Part shown: positions 8,749 through 15,765 of the stretch, in pieces
Numbering within the stretch: position 1 is the first letter of the stretch
Layout: each line of letters begins with the position of its first letter
NCBI GenBank assembly: GCA_002747735.1
Contig: PDQE01000018.1
Coordinates: forward strand, 1-17,479
Direction: 5' to 3'
Length of the DNA stretch: 17,479 nucleotides
DNA from: Flavobacteriales bacterium
Lineage (GTDB): Bacteria; Bacteroidota; Bacteroidia; Flavobacteriales; Flavobacteriaceae
Translations under genes and position numbers: made by a program
The notes under the pieces: model-generated
Told to the model about the DNA's origin: nothing
Databases searched by the model: none
Seen by the model: only the letters and a program-made list of their open reading frames with translations

Positions 8749-8756
8749 CAAAGATA
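8749..8756 (-). promoter_or_regulatory. Bacteroidota -7 promoter box TATCTTTG for the polysaccharide operon
   Basis: The minus strand reads TATCTTTG, a perfect match to the Bacteroidota -7 consensus TAnnTTTG, ending 14 bases before the ATG at 8734. The 5' leader would be only about 8-10 nt. No clear TTG-type -33 element is seen at the usual 17-23 bp upstream. No other good box was noticed before the downstream genes, so this probably drives the whole leftward gene run. Confidence 0.65.
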
Positions 8757-8812
8757 CCAAAAAATGGGTATTAACTGAATGTGAAAATTTGTAATTGTAG
8801 CATTGCTTAATC

Positions 8813-8848
8813 AAAAAAATTTCCAATTTCTGGGCCGGTGTTTCCGGT
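8813..8848 (-). terminator. Weak candidate terminator after the S41 protease gene
   Basis: Downstream of the protease stop, the minus strand shows CCGG-AAACA-CCGG, then an AAATT/AATTT stem with a 3-nt loop running into seven T (A run at 8813-8819 on the plus strand). The GC stem is short and separated from the T run, so this is only a possible intrinsic terminator. It would separate the rnpA-protease unit from the glycan operon, which has its own promoter box at 8749-8756. Confidence 0.25.
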
Positions 8849-8849
8849 T

Positions 8850-8869
8850 TACTGCTCCCTACTGCTCCT
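8850..8869. repeat. Two-copy 10-bp tandem repeat (TACTGCTCCC/TACTGCTCCT)
   Basis: Two adjacent 10-bp units that differ at the last base, TACTGCTCCC at 8850-8859 and TACTGCTCCT at 8860-8869, lie 6 bases downstream of the protease stop codon. No function is evident. Confidence 0.6.
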
Positions 8870-8875
8870 ATTTCT

Positions 8876-10510
8876 TTACTGCAATATCTTATCGTATTTT
8901 GCTTTATTGTTTAACACCTCTTGTGCTTTTAGAACGGCGTTATCATGGGTAATCCGGTGTTTAAATTCACCTTTTTTATAGGCATACCGTCTTATGATTT
9001 CGTATAGCAAGGCATCTTTTACAATTTCTTTGTCGGCATCTATTGCAGTTAACTTTTGGGTTAAGATGGCCGATTTTAAACTGGCAATTGCAGGTTGTAT
9101 TTTTTCGTTTAAATTTTCTTTTTCTAAAGACTTTTCGGTTTCTGAGAGTTGTTTATCCGCTTCGGTTTGGATTACTTCCGGATTGAGTTTGAGGTAATTT
9201 TTAAAATTCTCAAAATCACTATCGGTTAGGTTAAAATTATCGGTATTAATACTTTCTTTATTATTATGCACATATTCATTAACATACATAAAAATAGCCT
9301 CCGAGTTTAACAAGGCTTCTGTTGCTATCGTTTTTTTATTCTTACTTAAACTGATATCCGGTTCAATTCCACCGCCATCATATACAGTCCGGCCGTTTCT
9401 GGTTTTAAATGCATTGCGTTTTTTGTCAGAAAATTTGGGCACATCGCCATTGTCTATTTTATGGGCGTAGTCCAATTCCTGGATACACCGGCCACTGGGG
9501 GTATAATATTTGGCAATGGTAAGTTTTAGCTGTGTGCCATAGGTAAGTTTTCTAAATCGTTGTACCAATCCTTTGCCAAAAGAACGGTTGCCAATTATTA
9601 CGGCACGGTCTAAATCCTGCAGCGAACCTGCAACAATTTCAGAAGCCGATGCCGAGGTATCGTTAATTAAGACTACCAAAGGAATATCTGCATCTATAGG
9701 TTCTCTTTTGGTTTTATAAACATCGCTCCATTTTTTTACTTTGGCTTTTGTTGTTACCACCACTTCATCTTTAGGGATAAAAAAATTGGTAATTTCTACA
9801 GCTTCGTTAATTAATCCCCCGCCATTGCCCCTGAGATCCAGGATGAGTTTATCCATGCCTTGGCTTTTTAGGTCTTCATAGGCTTCCCTGACTTTCTGCG
9901 AACTGTTTTGGTTAAATTTTATAAAAGAAATATACCCTGTGTTATTGTCTAATAGTTTATAGTAAGGCACCGGATTTAATTCAATGGACGAGCGGTTAAT
10001 TGTTGTTTCAAAAGTTTTACCCTGTCGGTTTATTTTTAAGATAACTTCACTTTCGGGTACACCGCTAAGCATAAACTGAGCATCTTTAACTGTGGTTTCG
10101 TTAAGTTTAAAATCGTCTATCTTTGTAATTTCATCCCCGGCTTTTAAACCTGCCTCATCTGCCGGCATATTTTCGTATGGCTCTGTAATGTAGAGTTTGT
10201 GGTTTATTATCTTAGTTTCTGCACCTATACCGCCGTGGTTTCCCGCTGCGTTTATTCTGGCTTTTTCTACGCCTTGTTCGTCGTAAAACTTGGTGTATGG
10301 GTCCAGTTCTTTTAACATATTATCAATGGCTGTCTCGGTAAGTTCTGCCGGATTGGTTTCGTCTATATAGTACATGTTTAATTCCTTAAACAAAGTGGTG
10401 TAGATTTCTATCTGTTTGGCTACTTCAAAAAAATCTGATTTAAAGCCAAAAGAAACCGTTAAAATCGCGATTACAAGACCTGTAATTGCTATTTTTCGTA
10501 TTTTCTTCAT
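8876..10510 (-). CDS. Periplasmic C-terminal processing protease, family S41
   Basis: A 544-residue S41 (CtpA/Tsp-like) serine protease that trims or degrades periplasmic proteins from a C-terminal recognition site. A short basic N-terminus and hydrophobic stretch (residues 5-22) form a signal peptide or signal anchor. A PDZ domain spans about 85-165 (GGIGAET... and PADEAGLKAGDEI at 116-128). The catalytic core follows: LILDLRGNGGG (222-232), TSASASEIVAG (285-295) with the nucleophile serine in the SASASE run, and Lys313 in FGKG as the general base, giving a Ser-Lys dyad. A charged helical extension of about 140 residues (about 405-544) follows the core, as is common in Bacteroidota members. 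The start codon is 4 bases after the rnpA stop, so the two are co-transcribed. The family call is firm; substrates are unknown. Confidence 0.95.
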   Translation of the reverse strand: MKKIRKIAITGLVIAILTVSFGFKSDFFEVAKQIEIYTTLFKELNMYYIDETNPAELTETAIDNMLKELDPYTKFYDEQGVEKARINAAGNHGGIGAETKIINHKLYITEPYENMPADEAGLKAGDEITKIDDFKLNETTVKDAQFMLSGVPESEVILKINRQGKTFETTINRSSIELNPVPYYKLLDNNTGYISFIKFNQNSSQKVREAYEDLKSQGMDKLILDLRGNGGGLINEAVEITNFFIPKDEVVVTTKAKVKKWSDVYKTKREPIDADIPLVVLINDTSASASEIVAGSLQDLDRAVIIGNRSFGKGLVQRFRKLTYGTQLKLTIAKYYTPSGRCIQELDYAHKIDNGDVPKFSDKKRNAFKTRNGRTVYDGGGIEPDISLSKNKKTIATEALLNSEAIFMYVNEYVHNNKESINTDNFNLTDSDFENFKNYLKLNPEVIQTEADKQLSETEKSLEKENLNEKIQPAIASLKSAILTQKLTAIDADKEIVKDALLYEIIRRYAYKKGEFKHRITHDNAVLKAQEVLNNKAKYDKILQ

Positions 10511-10514
10511 GATG

Positions 10515-10889
10515 CTAAGTAATTTTTTTCCTTTCCAGTTGTTTTAATAAAAATAAAAACTGCTCTTCTAATTCAACGAAATTATGTGCTCTTTCGTCTA
10601 TAAAGATGAGTATAATTGCTATTTTTTTATCCACATGGGTGTATAAATCGTTTTTATGTTGCCGGTATATTTCTCTGAGTTGCCTTTTTATTCTATTTCT
10701 TTGAGTTGCTTTTTTTATTTTCTTTTTGGGTACGGAAAATGCGATTTGTACCGGAAAATTCCCCGGATGTTCTATTGGCAAATACTTTAAAAGCAAAGGA
10801 TAGGCATATAAATTTTGTCCTTTTTTAAAAAGTTCTTCAATTATTTTTTTGCTTTTTAAGCGTTCGTCTTTGTTAAAAGTTTGTCGCAT
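10515..10889 (-). CDS. rnpA: Ribonuclease P protein component
   Basis: A 124-residue basic protein that binds the catalytic RNase P RNA and helps it remove 5' leaders from pre-tRNAs. Length is normal for RnpA. The N-terminus (FNKDERLKSKKIIEELFKKG) gives the family's first helix and substrate cleft. FSVPKKKIKKATQRNRIKRQ (51-70) followed by LREIYR contains the diagnostic R-N-R-x-K-R-x-x-R-E signature (64-73) that contacts the RNA. It overlaps no other gene and is followed after 4 bases by the S41 protease, a pairing I associate with Bacteroidota genomes. rpmH and dnaA, the usual partners elsewhere, are not adjacent. A strong promoter box lies right at the ATG. Confidence 0.96.
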   Translation of the reverse strand: MRQTFNKDERLKSKKIIEELFKKGQNLYAYPLLLKYLPIEHPGNFPVQIAFSVPKKKIKKATQRNRIKRQLREIYRQHKNDLYTHVDKKIAIILIFIDERAHNFVELEEQFLFLLKQLERKKIT

Positions 10890-10893
10890 AGGG

Positions 10894-10901
10894 CAAAGGT
10901 A
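10894..10901 (-). promoter_or_regulatory. -7 promoter box TACCTTTG at the rnpA start codon
   Basis: The minus strand reads TACCTTTG-CCCT-ATG. The box matches TAnnTTTG perfectly and only 4 bases separate it from the rnpA ATG. Transcription in Bacteroidota starts a few bases after this box, so the start would fall at or next to the A of ATG, giving a leaderless or nearly leaderless mRNA. No clear -33 TTG is seen. Confidence 0.6.
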
Positions 10902-10955
10902 GGCAATAAGCTTTACTCTTACTTTAAAAAGTTAATGAGTTCATTGCCTTTTGTG

Positions 10956-10976
10956 AAGAAATATTCAAAATTTCTT
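10956..10976. repeat. Inverted repeat, 7-bp arms
   Basis: AAGAAAT (10956-10962) and ATTTCTT (10970-10976) are perfect reverse complements around a 7-nt loop. It is AT-rich with no T run of note. It could be a weak hairpin or an operator between the divergent genes, but arms of this length occur by chance in AT-rich DNA. Confidence 0.3.
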
Positions 10977-11216
10977 AATACAGGTTCCATTAAACATTTG
11001 TATATTACGTTTAAAAGCTTGTTTTATTACCACTAATTAAATCAGGTAATTAAGATGATAGAGAAATATGCCAATAAATTTCTTTTCCTTTGGAAGTGAT
11101 TGATAGGAAGGATTATTTAAAAAGAGTTATAATATTTCGTTCTTCAGTTTTTTAAGTTTAAATGTGCAAACGTTTTATTGGTCAAACTACGGTTAATTAA
11201 TTAGAATTATACAATT

Positions 11217-12316
11217 ATGCCACAAGATTTATTCCAATCCCCCGATTATTATTTGCTGGATAAGAATACGCCCAAAAGGCAGTTTTTCCTAAAGAAATTA
11301 TTAACGGATTGGCAGAGATTGGAGCTTTTGGCCCTTATATTCCCGAAAAATATGGCGGAGCGGGTTTAGATCAGATTTCTTATGGCCTGATAATGCAGGA
11401 AATAGAGCGTGGAGACAGTGGTATTCGTTCTACGGCATCGGTGCAGTCTTCTCTGGTAATGTATCCCATTTGGAAGTATGGCAATGAAGCCCAACGTAAA
11501 AAATATCTGCGTAAACTTGCCACAGGCGAGTGGATGGGTTGTTTTGGGCTTACTGAACCTGACCACGGCTCTAATCCGGGTGGTATGGAAACGAAGTTCA
11601 AAGACAAAGGAGATTATTATTTACTTAACGGAGCCAAAATGTGGATTTCCAATGCTCCTTTTGCGGATATAGCCATAGTTTGGGCCAAAAACGAAACAGG
11701 CAGAATTCATGGCCTTATTGTAGAACGCGGTATGGAAGGCTTTACCACGCCCGAAACCCATAATAAATGGTCTTTGAGAACTTCTGCTACCGGAGAACTC
11801 ATTTTTGACAATGTAAAAGTGCCTAAAGAAAACCTCTTGTCCGGAAAATCGGGTTTAGGGGCACCGCTTGGCTGTCTGGACTCCGCACGTTACGGCATTG
11901 CTTGGGGAGCCATAGGTGCGGCTATGGATTGTTATGATACGGCATTGCGATATGCAAAAGAACGCATCCAGTTTGGTAAACCCATTGGAGCTTTTCAGTT
12001 ACAGCAAAAAAAACTGGCCGAGATGATTACAGAAATAACCAAAGCTCAACTTCTTGCATGGCGATTGGGAATGCTAAAAAATGAAAACCGGGCTACTTCT
12101 GCCCAAATCTCCATGGCCAAACGCAATAATGTGGAAATGGCTTTAAAAATAACTCGTGAAGCCCGTCAAATGCTGGGCGGTATGGGTATAACAGGTGAAT
12201 ACTCCATAATGCGACACATGATGAATTTAGAATCCGTAATAACCTACGAAGGCACGCATGATATTCACCTATTGATTACCGGATTGGATGTTACCGGGTT
12301 GAGTGCGTTTAAGTAA
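11217..12316 (+). pseudogene. Glutaryl-CoA dehydrogenase-like acyl-CoA dehydrogenase, N-terminal deletion with frameshift
   Basis: The family is FAD-dependent and oxidises acyl-CoA thioesters; RSTASVQSSLVM, GLTEPDHGSNPG, MWISNAP, IQFGKPIG, RQMLGGMGI and the TYEGTHDIH segment with the catalytic Glu all point to the glutaryl-CoA dehydrogenase branch (lysine/tryptophan degradation). The ATG at 11217 begins MPQDLFQSPDYYLLD, the normal N-terminus of Bacteroidota members, but this frame stops at 11367-11369. The body of the protein is in another frame, which begins after a TAA at 11261-11263 with EYAQKAVFPKEIINGLAEIG. Normal members have about 28 residues between LLD and EYAQ (from memory of the family), so about 80-90 bases, of a number not divisible by three, seem to be missing. 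A TTG at 11309 could start a 335-residue product lacking the first helices of the N-terminal domain. It is either a real pseudogene or a sequencing/assembly error. It is the only plus-strand gene here. Confidence 0.8.
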
Positions 12317-12328
12317 CAGATACAAATA

Positions 12329-14956
12329 TTAAAATTTATATTCTAATCCTGTAACCACATAGCCACTGAGCACAGAAACCGTTTCTTCTTCATAAAAATT
12401 TTCGTAGGCAGCATTTTCTATAATTTTATTTTTATCCAAATGTAGGATGTCATTACCTTTTAAATACCATTTCCATTTGCCGTTTTTTGAGGAGTAACGT
12501 ACCTCTGGGTTAAGGCGATAAAAAGTATTACTGTTTTTGCCAGTTTTATAGGTTTTTAGAGAATTGTCAATGCCAAAAAAGAATTGGCGGCTATTCAAAA
12601 ATATGTTTAAAAAAGGTTCAGTTTGGGTTACTTTGTTGGATTTGGATTGGATATTAGTAGTAATTCGGCTTAAATAATAACGGAAACCTGACTCAAAATT
12701 AAAAATTGAGTTTTTAATGTTGGATGAAATCTTAATGGTATTTGACCAATTATTGGTAAGAATTCTCGTTGGTGAATAATTGACATAATTAAATCTTTTT
12801 AATTGTGAATAGGTAGTCTTTAGCCGCAACGAAAAAGGAATTTTGGTAAACTTTTTATCCATTAGTAAGTATCCGTTTAAGTTTTTGGATTGGGTTCCTT
12901 TTATAAAAGTATTTATACGATATCCATCTTTAGGCAAAGTGTTTGTAGCCAGATTGTCTTTGCCATAGGAAAGATTGCTGCCCAAACTTAATAATGTTCC
13001 GGAAAACAGGTCATAGATAAAATATCGAAACCCCAGTTGGTTTACTATGGCATAATCTCCCAAACTTAAGCCGCTGCCATTCAGTAACGTATTAAAATTG
13101 GCAATGTAGGGTTCTTCCACAATATTTTTTGCATGGGCTATTTTAATGGATTTGTCGTAATAAATACTCAAAGTATGCGATTTTTTAAACTGGAGCTTAA
13201 AATTGGCGTAGGGTAGTAATTCAGTTCGTTTACTATGTTTAAAATTGAAGAAACTGTAATTTCCACCAATTTCATATTGAAACAGGCCGCTTTTATCTAA
13301 CATAAAGAAACCCAATTGCTGTTCAAAAACAGAGGTGGAAATATTATTGGAGTGCGTTTTGTTTTTGATTACACTTTTAAAATTGTTGTCAGTAGCAGAC
13401 AGTTTATAATGAAGTTTGGCCGTAATCTGCTTACTTATTTTCTTAGATAGCGTAGTATGTAAACCTATGCCGTTTTCATCATTCTCAATTTTTTGTAAAG
13501 CAGAAAAATCATTTTTTGGAAAAGATAATCCTAAAAATGTTTTATTAGAGGATAACAGTAAATCTTCTTTACCGGATTTTATACTCTGAAAAGCTATTAC
13601 CGAAAAAAGAAATGAGGCAATTTTTTGTTTGTATTGTAATGCTTGTTGAAAAGAAAAATTATCATTTTTCCTGTCAGTATCAAATGCCTGTTTGCCAAAA
13701 ATATCTATACTTCTTGCTTCGTTTTTTTGTGGTGATAGATTCAAGGTGTATTCCAAGACAGAATTAGAAGAGGGTTTGTAAACTGAATTTATAAAAGTGT
13801 TCATTATACTCAGGGTATTGTCACTTGTATTTTCTAAGGATTGTTCAACGCTGCTATTTTCCAAAATATAGGTTTGGGTAGCCATTCTTTTTTCTATACC
13901 GGCTATTTTGTCAAAAATGATATAGCTGTTTAGTTTAAATTTTTTTGATGGATTATAGGAGAAATTCAAAGCGGCAAGTTGTTCTTTTTTGCTTTTTACC
14001 CTGTTGTCCGAAAACAAATAAGCTGGTAAATCTTCACTTGACAGGGTAGTGGTATTAGCATTTTTTGCAGTTAGTTTTTCAATACCTCCTTGAAAGCTTA
14101 TATAGTTTTCAAAAGAAAAAGTTTGATTGCCCAGATTGTTTATATTACCTATGAAAAACAGGTTTGTTTTATCACTAAAAGAATACAAATTAGCCTCGGT
14201 TTCATACTTACTTTTATAACCCCCGCCTCCGCTTATATTACCTTTAATTTTCCCTTTGTAGGCTTGGTCTATTTCTATGTTTAATGCAGTTTTGTTTCGT
14301 TGTGGCTGGTTGTCCAAATCAGTTAAATCCTTGTAGTTTTCATATAGTGAGATTCCTTTAATCATTTCTGATGAGATATTTTCTCCTGCTATTTGATGAT
14401 TATCGCCAAAGAATTCTTTGCCATCTATTAATAGCTTGTCTATTTTTTTGCCATGTGCAACTATCTTACCATTTTCATCGGTTTCTACTCCCGGTAATTT
14501 GTTTATGATGTCATTTAAGTTTTGTTCGTTACCTGTTGTTAATCGTTTTAAGTTATAGATAGTGGTATCATTTTTTACGGAAGCATCAAGAGTTTTGGCT
14601 TTTATTTCTATTTCGGATAGTTGAGTTGCATCCTCGCTAAGTGTAAAGTTTAGAATTTCACCCGACCTGATGTCTTTTTCTACGGTAATTGTTTTGTATC
14701 CCAGATAACTTACTTTAAATATGTAACTGCCTAAGGGCAATTCAAGAAAGTATTGCCCGTTTGTATCACTCACGGCATAGGTAATGATTTTTGAGGTTTC
14801 TTTGCCCAGAGCAGATATATGAGCCTGCGGGAGTGGCTGGTTTTCAGAATCGCTTATGGTTCCTTTTACTTCTGTAGTTTGTGAATAGGCGTAAACTGAG
14901 AAAAAACAACAAAGTAATATAAAAGCCGCTTTACATTTTAATAACCTGAACGCCAT
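12329..14956 (-). CDS. Outer-membrane beta-barrel receptor with carboxypeptidase-regulatory-like N-terminal domain
   Basis: An 875-residue outer-membrane protein. Residues 1-25 are a signal peptide ending at about YAYSQ. A carboxypeptidase-D regulatory-like beta-sandwich follows at about 28-107 (KGTISDSENQPLPQAHI, SDTNGQYFLELPLGSYIFKV, YLGYKT). Then comes a plug-like segment (about 133-230) with NLNDIINKLPGVETDENGKI and KLLIDGKEFFGD. The rest alternates polar and aromatic strands and ends in a C-terminal Phe (GLEYKF), typical of barrels inserted by Bam. Such TonB-receptor-like proteins import ligands or support export at the cell surface; no clear TonB box was seen. The gene starts inside the end of the GLPGLI gene (26-base overlap), and only this ATG preserves the signal peptide. 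Its 3' end lies 12 bases from the convergent dehydrogenase gene. The ligand is unknown. Confidence 0.88.
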   Translation of the reverse strand: MAFRLLKCKAAFILLCCFFSVYAYSQTTEVKGTISDSENQPLPQAHISALGKETSKIITYAVSDTNGQYFLELPLGSYIFKVSYLGYKTITVEKDIRSGEILNFTLSEDATQLSEIEIKAKTLDASVKNDTTIYNLKRLTTGNEQNLNDIINKLPGVETDENGKIVAHGKKIDKLLIDGKEFFGDNHQIAGENISSEMIKGISLYENYKDLTDLDNQPQRNKTALNIEIDQAYKGKIKGNISGGGGYKSKYETEANLYSFSDKTNLFFIGNINNLGNQTFSFENYISFQGGIEKLTAKNANTTTLSSEDLPAYLFSDNRVKSKKEQLAALNFSYNPSKKFKLNSYIIFDKIAGIEKRMATQTYILENSSVEQSLENTSDNTLSIMNTFINSVYKPSSNSVLEYTLNLSPQKNEARSIDIFGKQAFDTDRKNDNFSFQQALQYKQKIASFLFSVIAFQSIKSGKEDLLLSSNKTFLGLSFPKNDFSALQKIENDENGIGLHTTLSKKISKQITAKLHYKLSATDNNFKSVIKNKTHSNNISTSVFEQQLGFFMLDKSGLFQYEIGGNYSFFNFKHSKRTELLPYANFKLQFKKSHTLSIYYDKSIKIAHAKNIVEEPYIANFNTLLNGSGLSLGDYAIVNQLGFRYFIYDLFSGTLLSLGSNLSYGKDNLATNTLPKDGYRINTFIKGTQSKNLNGYLLMDKKFTKIPFSLRLKTTYSQLKRFNYVNYSPTRILTNNWSNTIKISSNIKNSIFNFESGFRYYLSRITTNIQSKSNKVTQTEPFLNIFLNSRQFFFGIDNSLKTYKTGKNSNTFYRLNPEVRYSSKNGKWKWYLKGNDILHLDKNKIIENAAYENFYEEETVSVLSGYVVTGLEYKF

Positions 14957-15644
14957 TATTTTTTTTGTTCCCTCCGGTTAAACCTTTAATTTTTTCTTCT
15001 TTGATTTTATCAAATTCTACTTGAGTTATTTTTTTTCCTTTGGTAGGTTTTTCTATGTTTATCTTTTCCTTGGAGAAGGAAATATCAGTGGCTTCTATGG
15101 TTATATCTCCTGTTTGTACTTTTAAAACAAGCCCGGGTAATCCAAAATAGCTTTTTGGCCCTTCATTACTGGGAATTTCATCAGTGAACCAGGCTTCAAT
15201 GGTGTTGTTTCCTTTTTGAAGAGTGGCTTTTTTGCAGGTATATTCTCCTATTTTTGTGATTTCATCACCTATTTTCCAGTCATTTTTTGGCAGTTTATCA
15301 TCAATTAAAAAAGTACGGGATAAAAAATCAATTTGCTTTGTAAAAGTTCCGGTATTGTGGTCTCTGTAAACAATTGCACTGCTACCACTATTAATTACAG
15401 TAGTTCCGGTATTGGCATTTTCCTCAGATTTTAATTGGTAAATAGAAATTCCTTTCTGACTCACCAACTCATAATATTTGGGTTTTTCGGTTTTGGTTTT
15501 TACTATTTGCCTAACCATGGGGTCATCTATAGATTTTAGTTTTTCTGATAAGTCAATCGTTTCTGAATAAGTAACTTTTAGGGTCTGCCCCGTGCATAAA
15601 GTACATATGGCCAAGGTGAATAAAGGGATGATAATGTTTTTCAT
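14931..15644 (-). CDS. GLPGLI-family secreted protein
   Basis: A 237-residue protein of the Bacteroidota GLPGLI family, named for the motif seen here as FGLPGLVLKV (167-176). Residues 1-19 (MKNIIIPLFTLAICTLCTG) are a signal peptide, so the mature protein is periplasmic or surface-bound. Other family features are NDWKIGDE (121-128), YTCKKA (135-140) and the EAWFTDEIP segment (150-158) just before the motif. The C-terminal tail is lysine-rich and of low complexity. The biochemical role of the family is unknown. Its stop overlaps the start of the outer-membrane receptor gene by 26 bases, so the two are translationally coupled and their products probably work together. The family call is firm; any function is inference. 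Confidence 0.92.
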   Translation of the reverse strand: MKNIIIPLFTLAICTLCTGQTLKVTYSETIDLSEKLKSIDDPMVRQIVKTKTEKPKYYELVSQKGISIYQLKSEENANTGTTVINSGSSAIVYRDHNTGTFTKQIDFLSRTFLIDDKLPKNDWKIGDEITKIGEYTCKKATLQKGNNTIEAWFTDEIPSNEGPKSYFGLPGLVLKVQTGDITIEATDISFSKEKINIEKPTKGKKITQVEFDKIKEEKIKGLTGGNKKNNGVQVIKM

Positions 15645-15696
15645 GATTTAGTATTTATTTTATGAGATACAAAAAGTTAAAATGAGTTTATTCGTA

Positions 15697-15704
15697 AAAA
15701 GATA
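15697..15704 (-). promoter_or_regulatory. Candidate -7 box TATCTTTT for the GLPGLI-receptor pair
   Basis: The minus strand reads TATCTTTT, one base off the TAnnTTTG consensus, about 52 bases before the GLPGLI ATG. Just upstream lies a perfect A7T7 tract (15708-15721), which could bend the DNA or act as an UP-like element. No -33 TTG is seen, so this is a weak call. Confidence 0.3.
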
Positions 15705-15765
15705 CATAAAAAAATTTTTTTGTTTCATTAACTGGTTCGGGTTTTTGGGAAAGATGTTGTTAAGA

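Larger units (their letters stand above)
10890..11216. other. Divergent intergenic region between rnpA and the acyl-CoA dehydrogenase
   Basis: This 327-base AT-rich gap contains the rnpA promoter box at its left end, a 12-bp palindrome AATGAGTTCATT (10934-10945) and a hairpin AAGAAAT/ATTTCTT with a 7-nt loop (10956-10976). The only plus-strand ORF noticed is a 14-codon one starting at 11055, too short to call. No convincing promoter box was found for the rightward dehydrogenase gene, and no tRNA or mobile element was seen. Confidence 0.6.

Noticed and set aside
11055..11099. 14-codon ORF MIEKYANKFLFLWK in the rnpA-dehydrogenase gap
   Set aside because: Too short, no promoter box at a good distance, and no recognised relative.
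11100..11133. TTGATA ... TATAAT resembling a sigma-70 promoter for the dehydrogenase gene
   Set aside because: The spacer is 22 bp, too long for the enterobacterial type, and Bacteroidota vegetative promoters use TAnnTTTG instead.
11366..11672. Small ORFs on both strands over the dehydrogenase gene
   Set aside because: The dehydrogenase frame has strong conserved motifs throughout; these are shadows.
12317..12328. Bidirectional terminator between the convergent dehydrogenase and receptor genes
   Set aside because: The gap is only 12 bases and no GC-rich stem was seen there.
14090..14284. 64-codon plus-strand frame inside the outer-membrane receptor gene
   Set aside because: Antisense to a well-supported gene, with no independent support.
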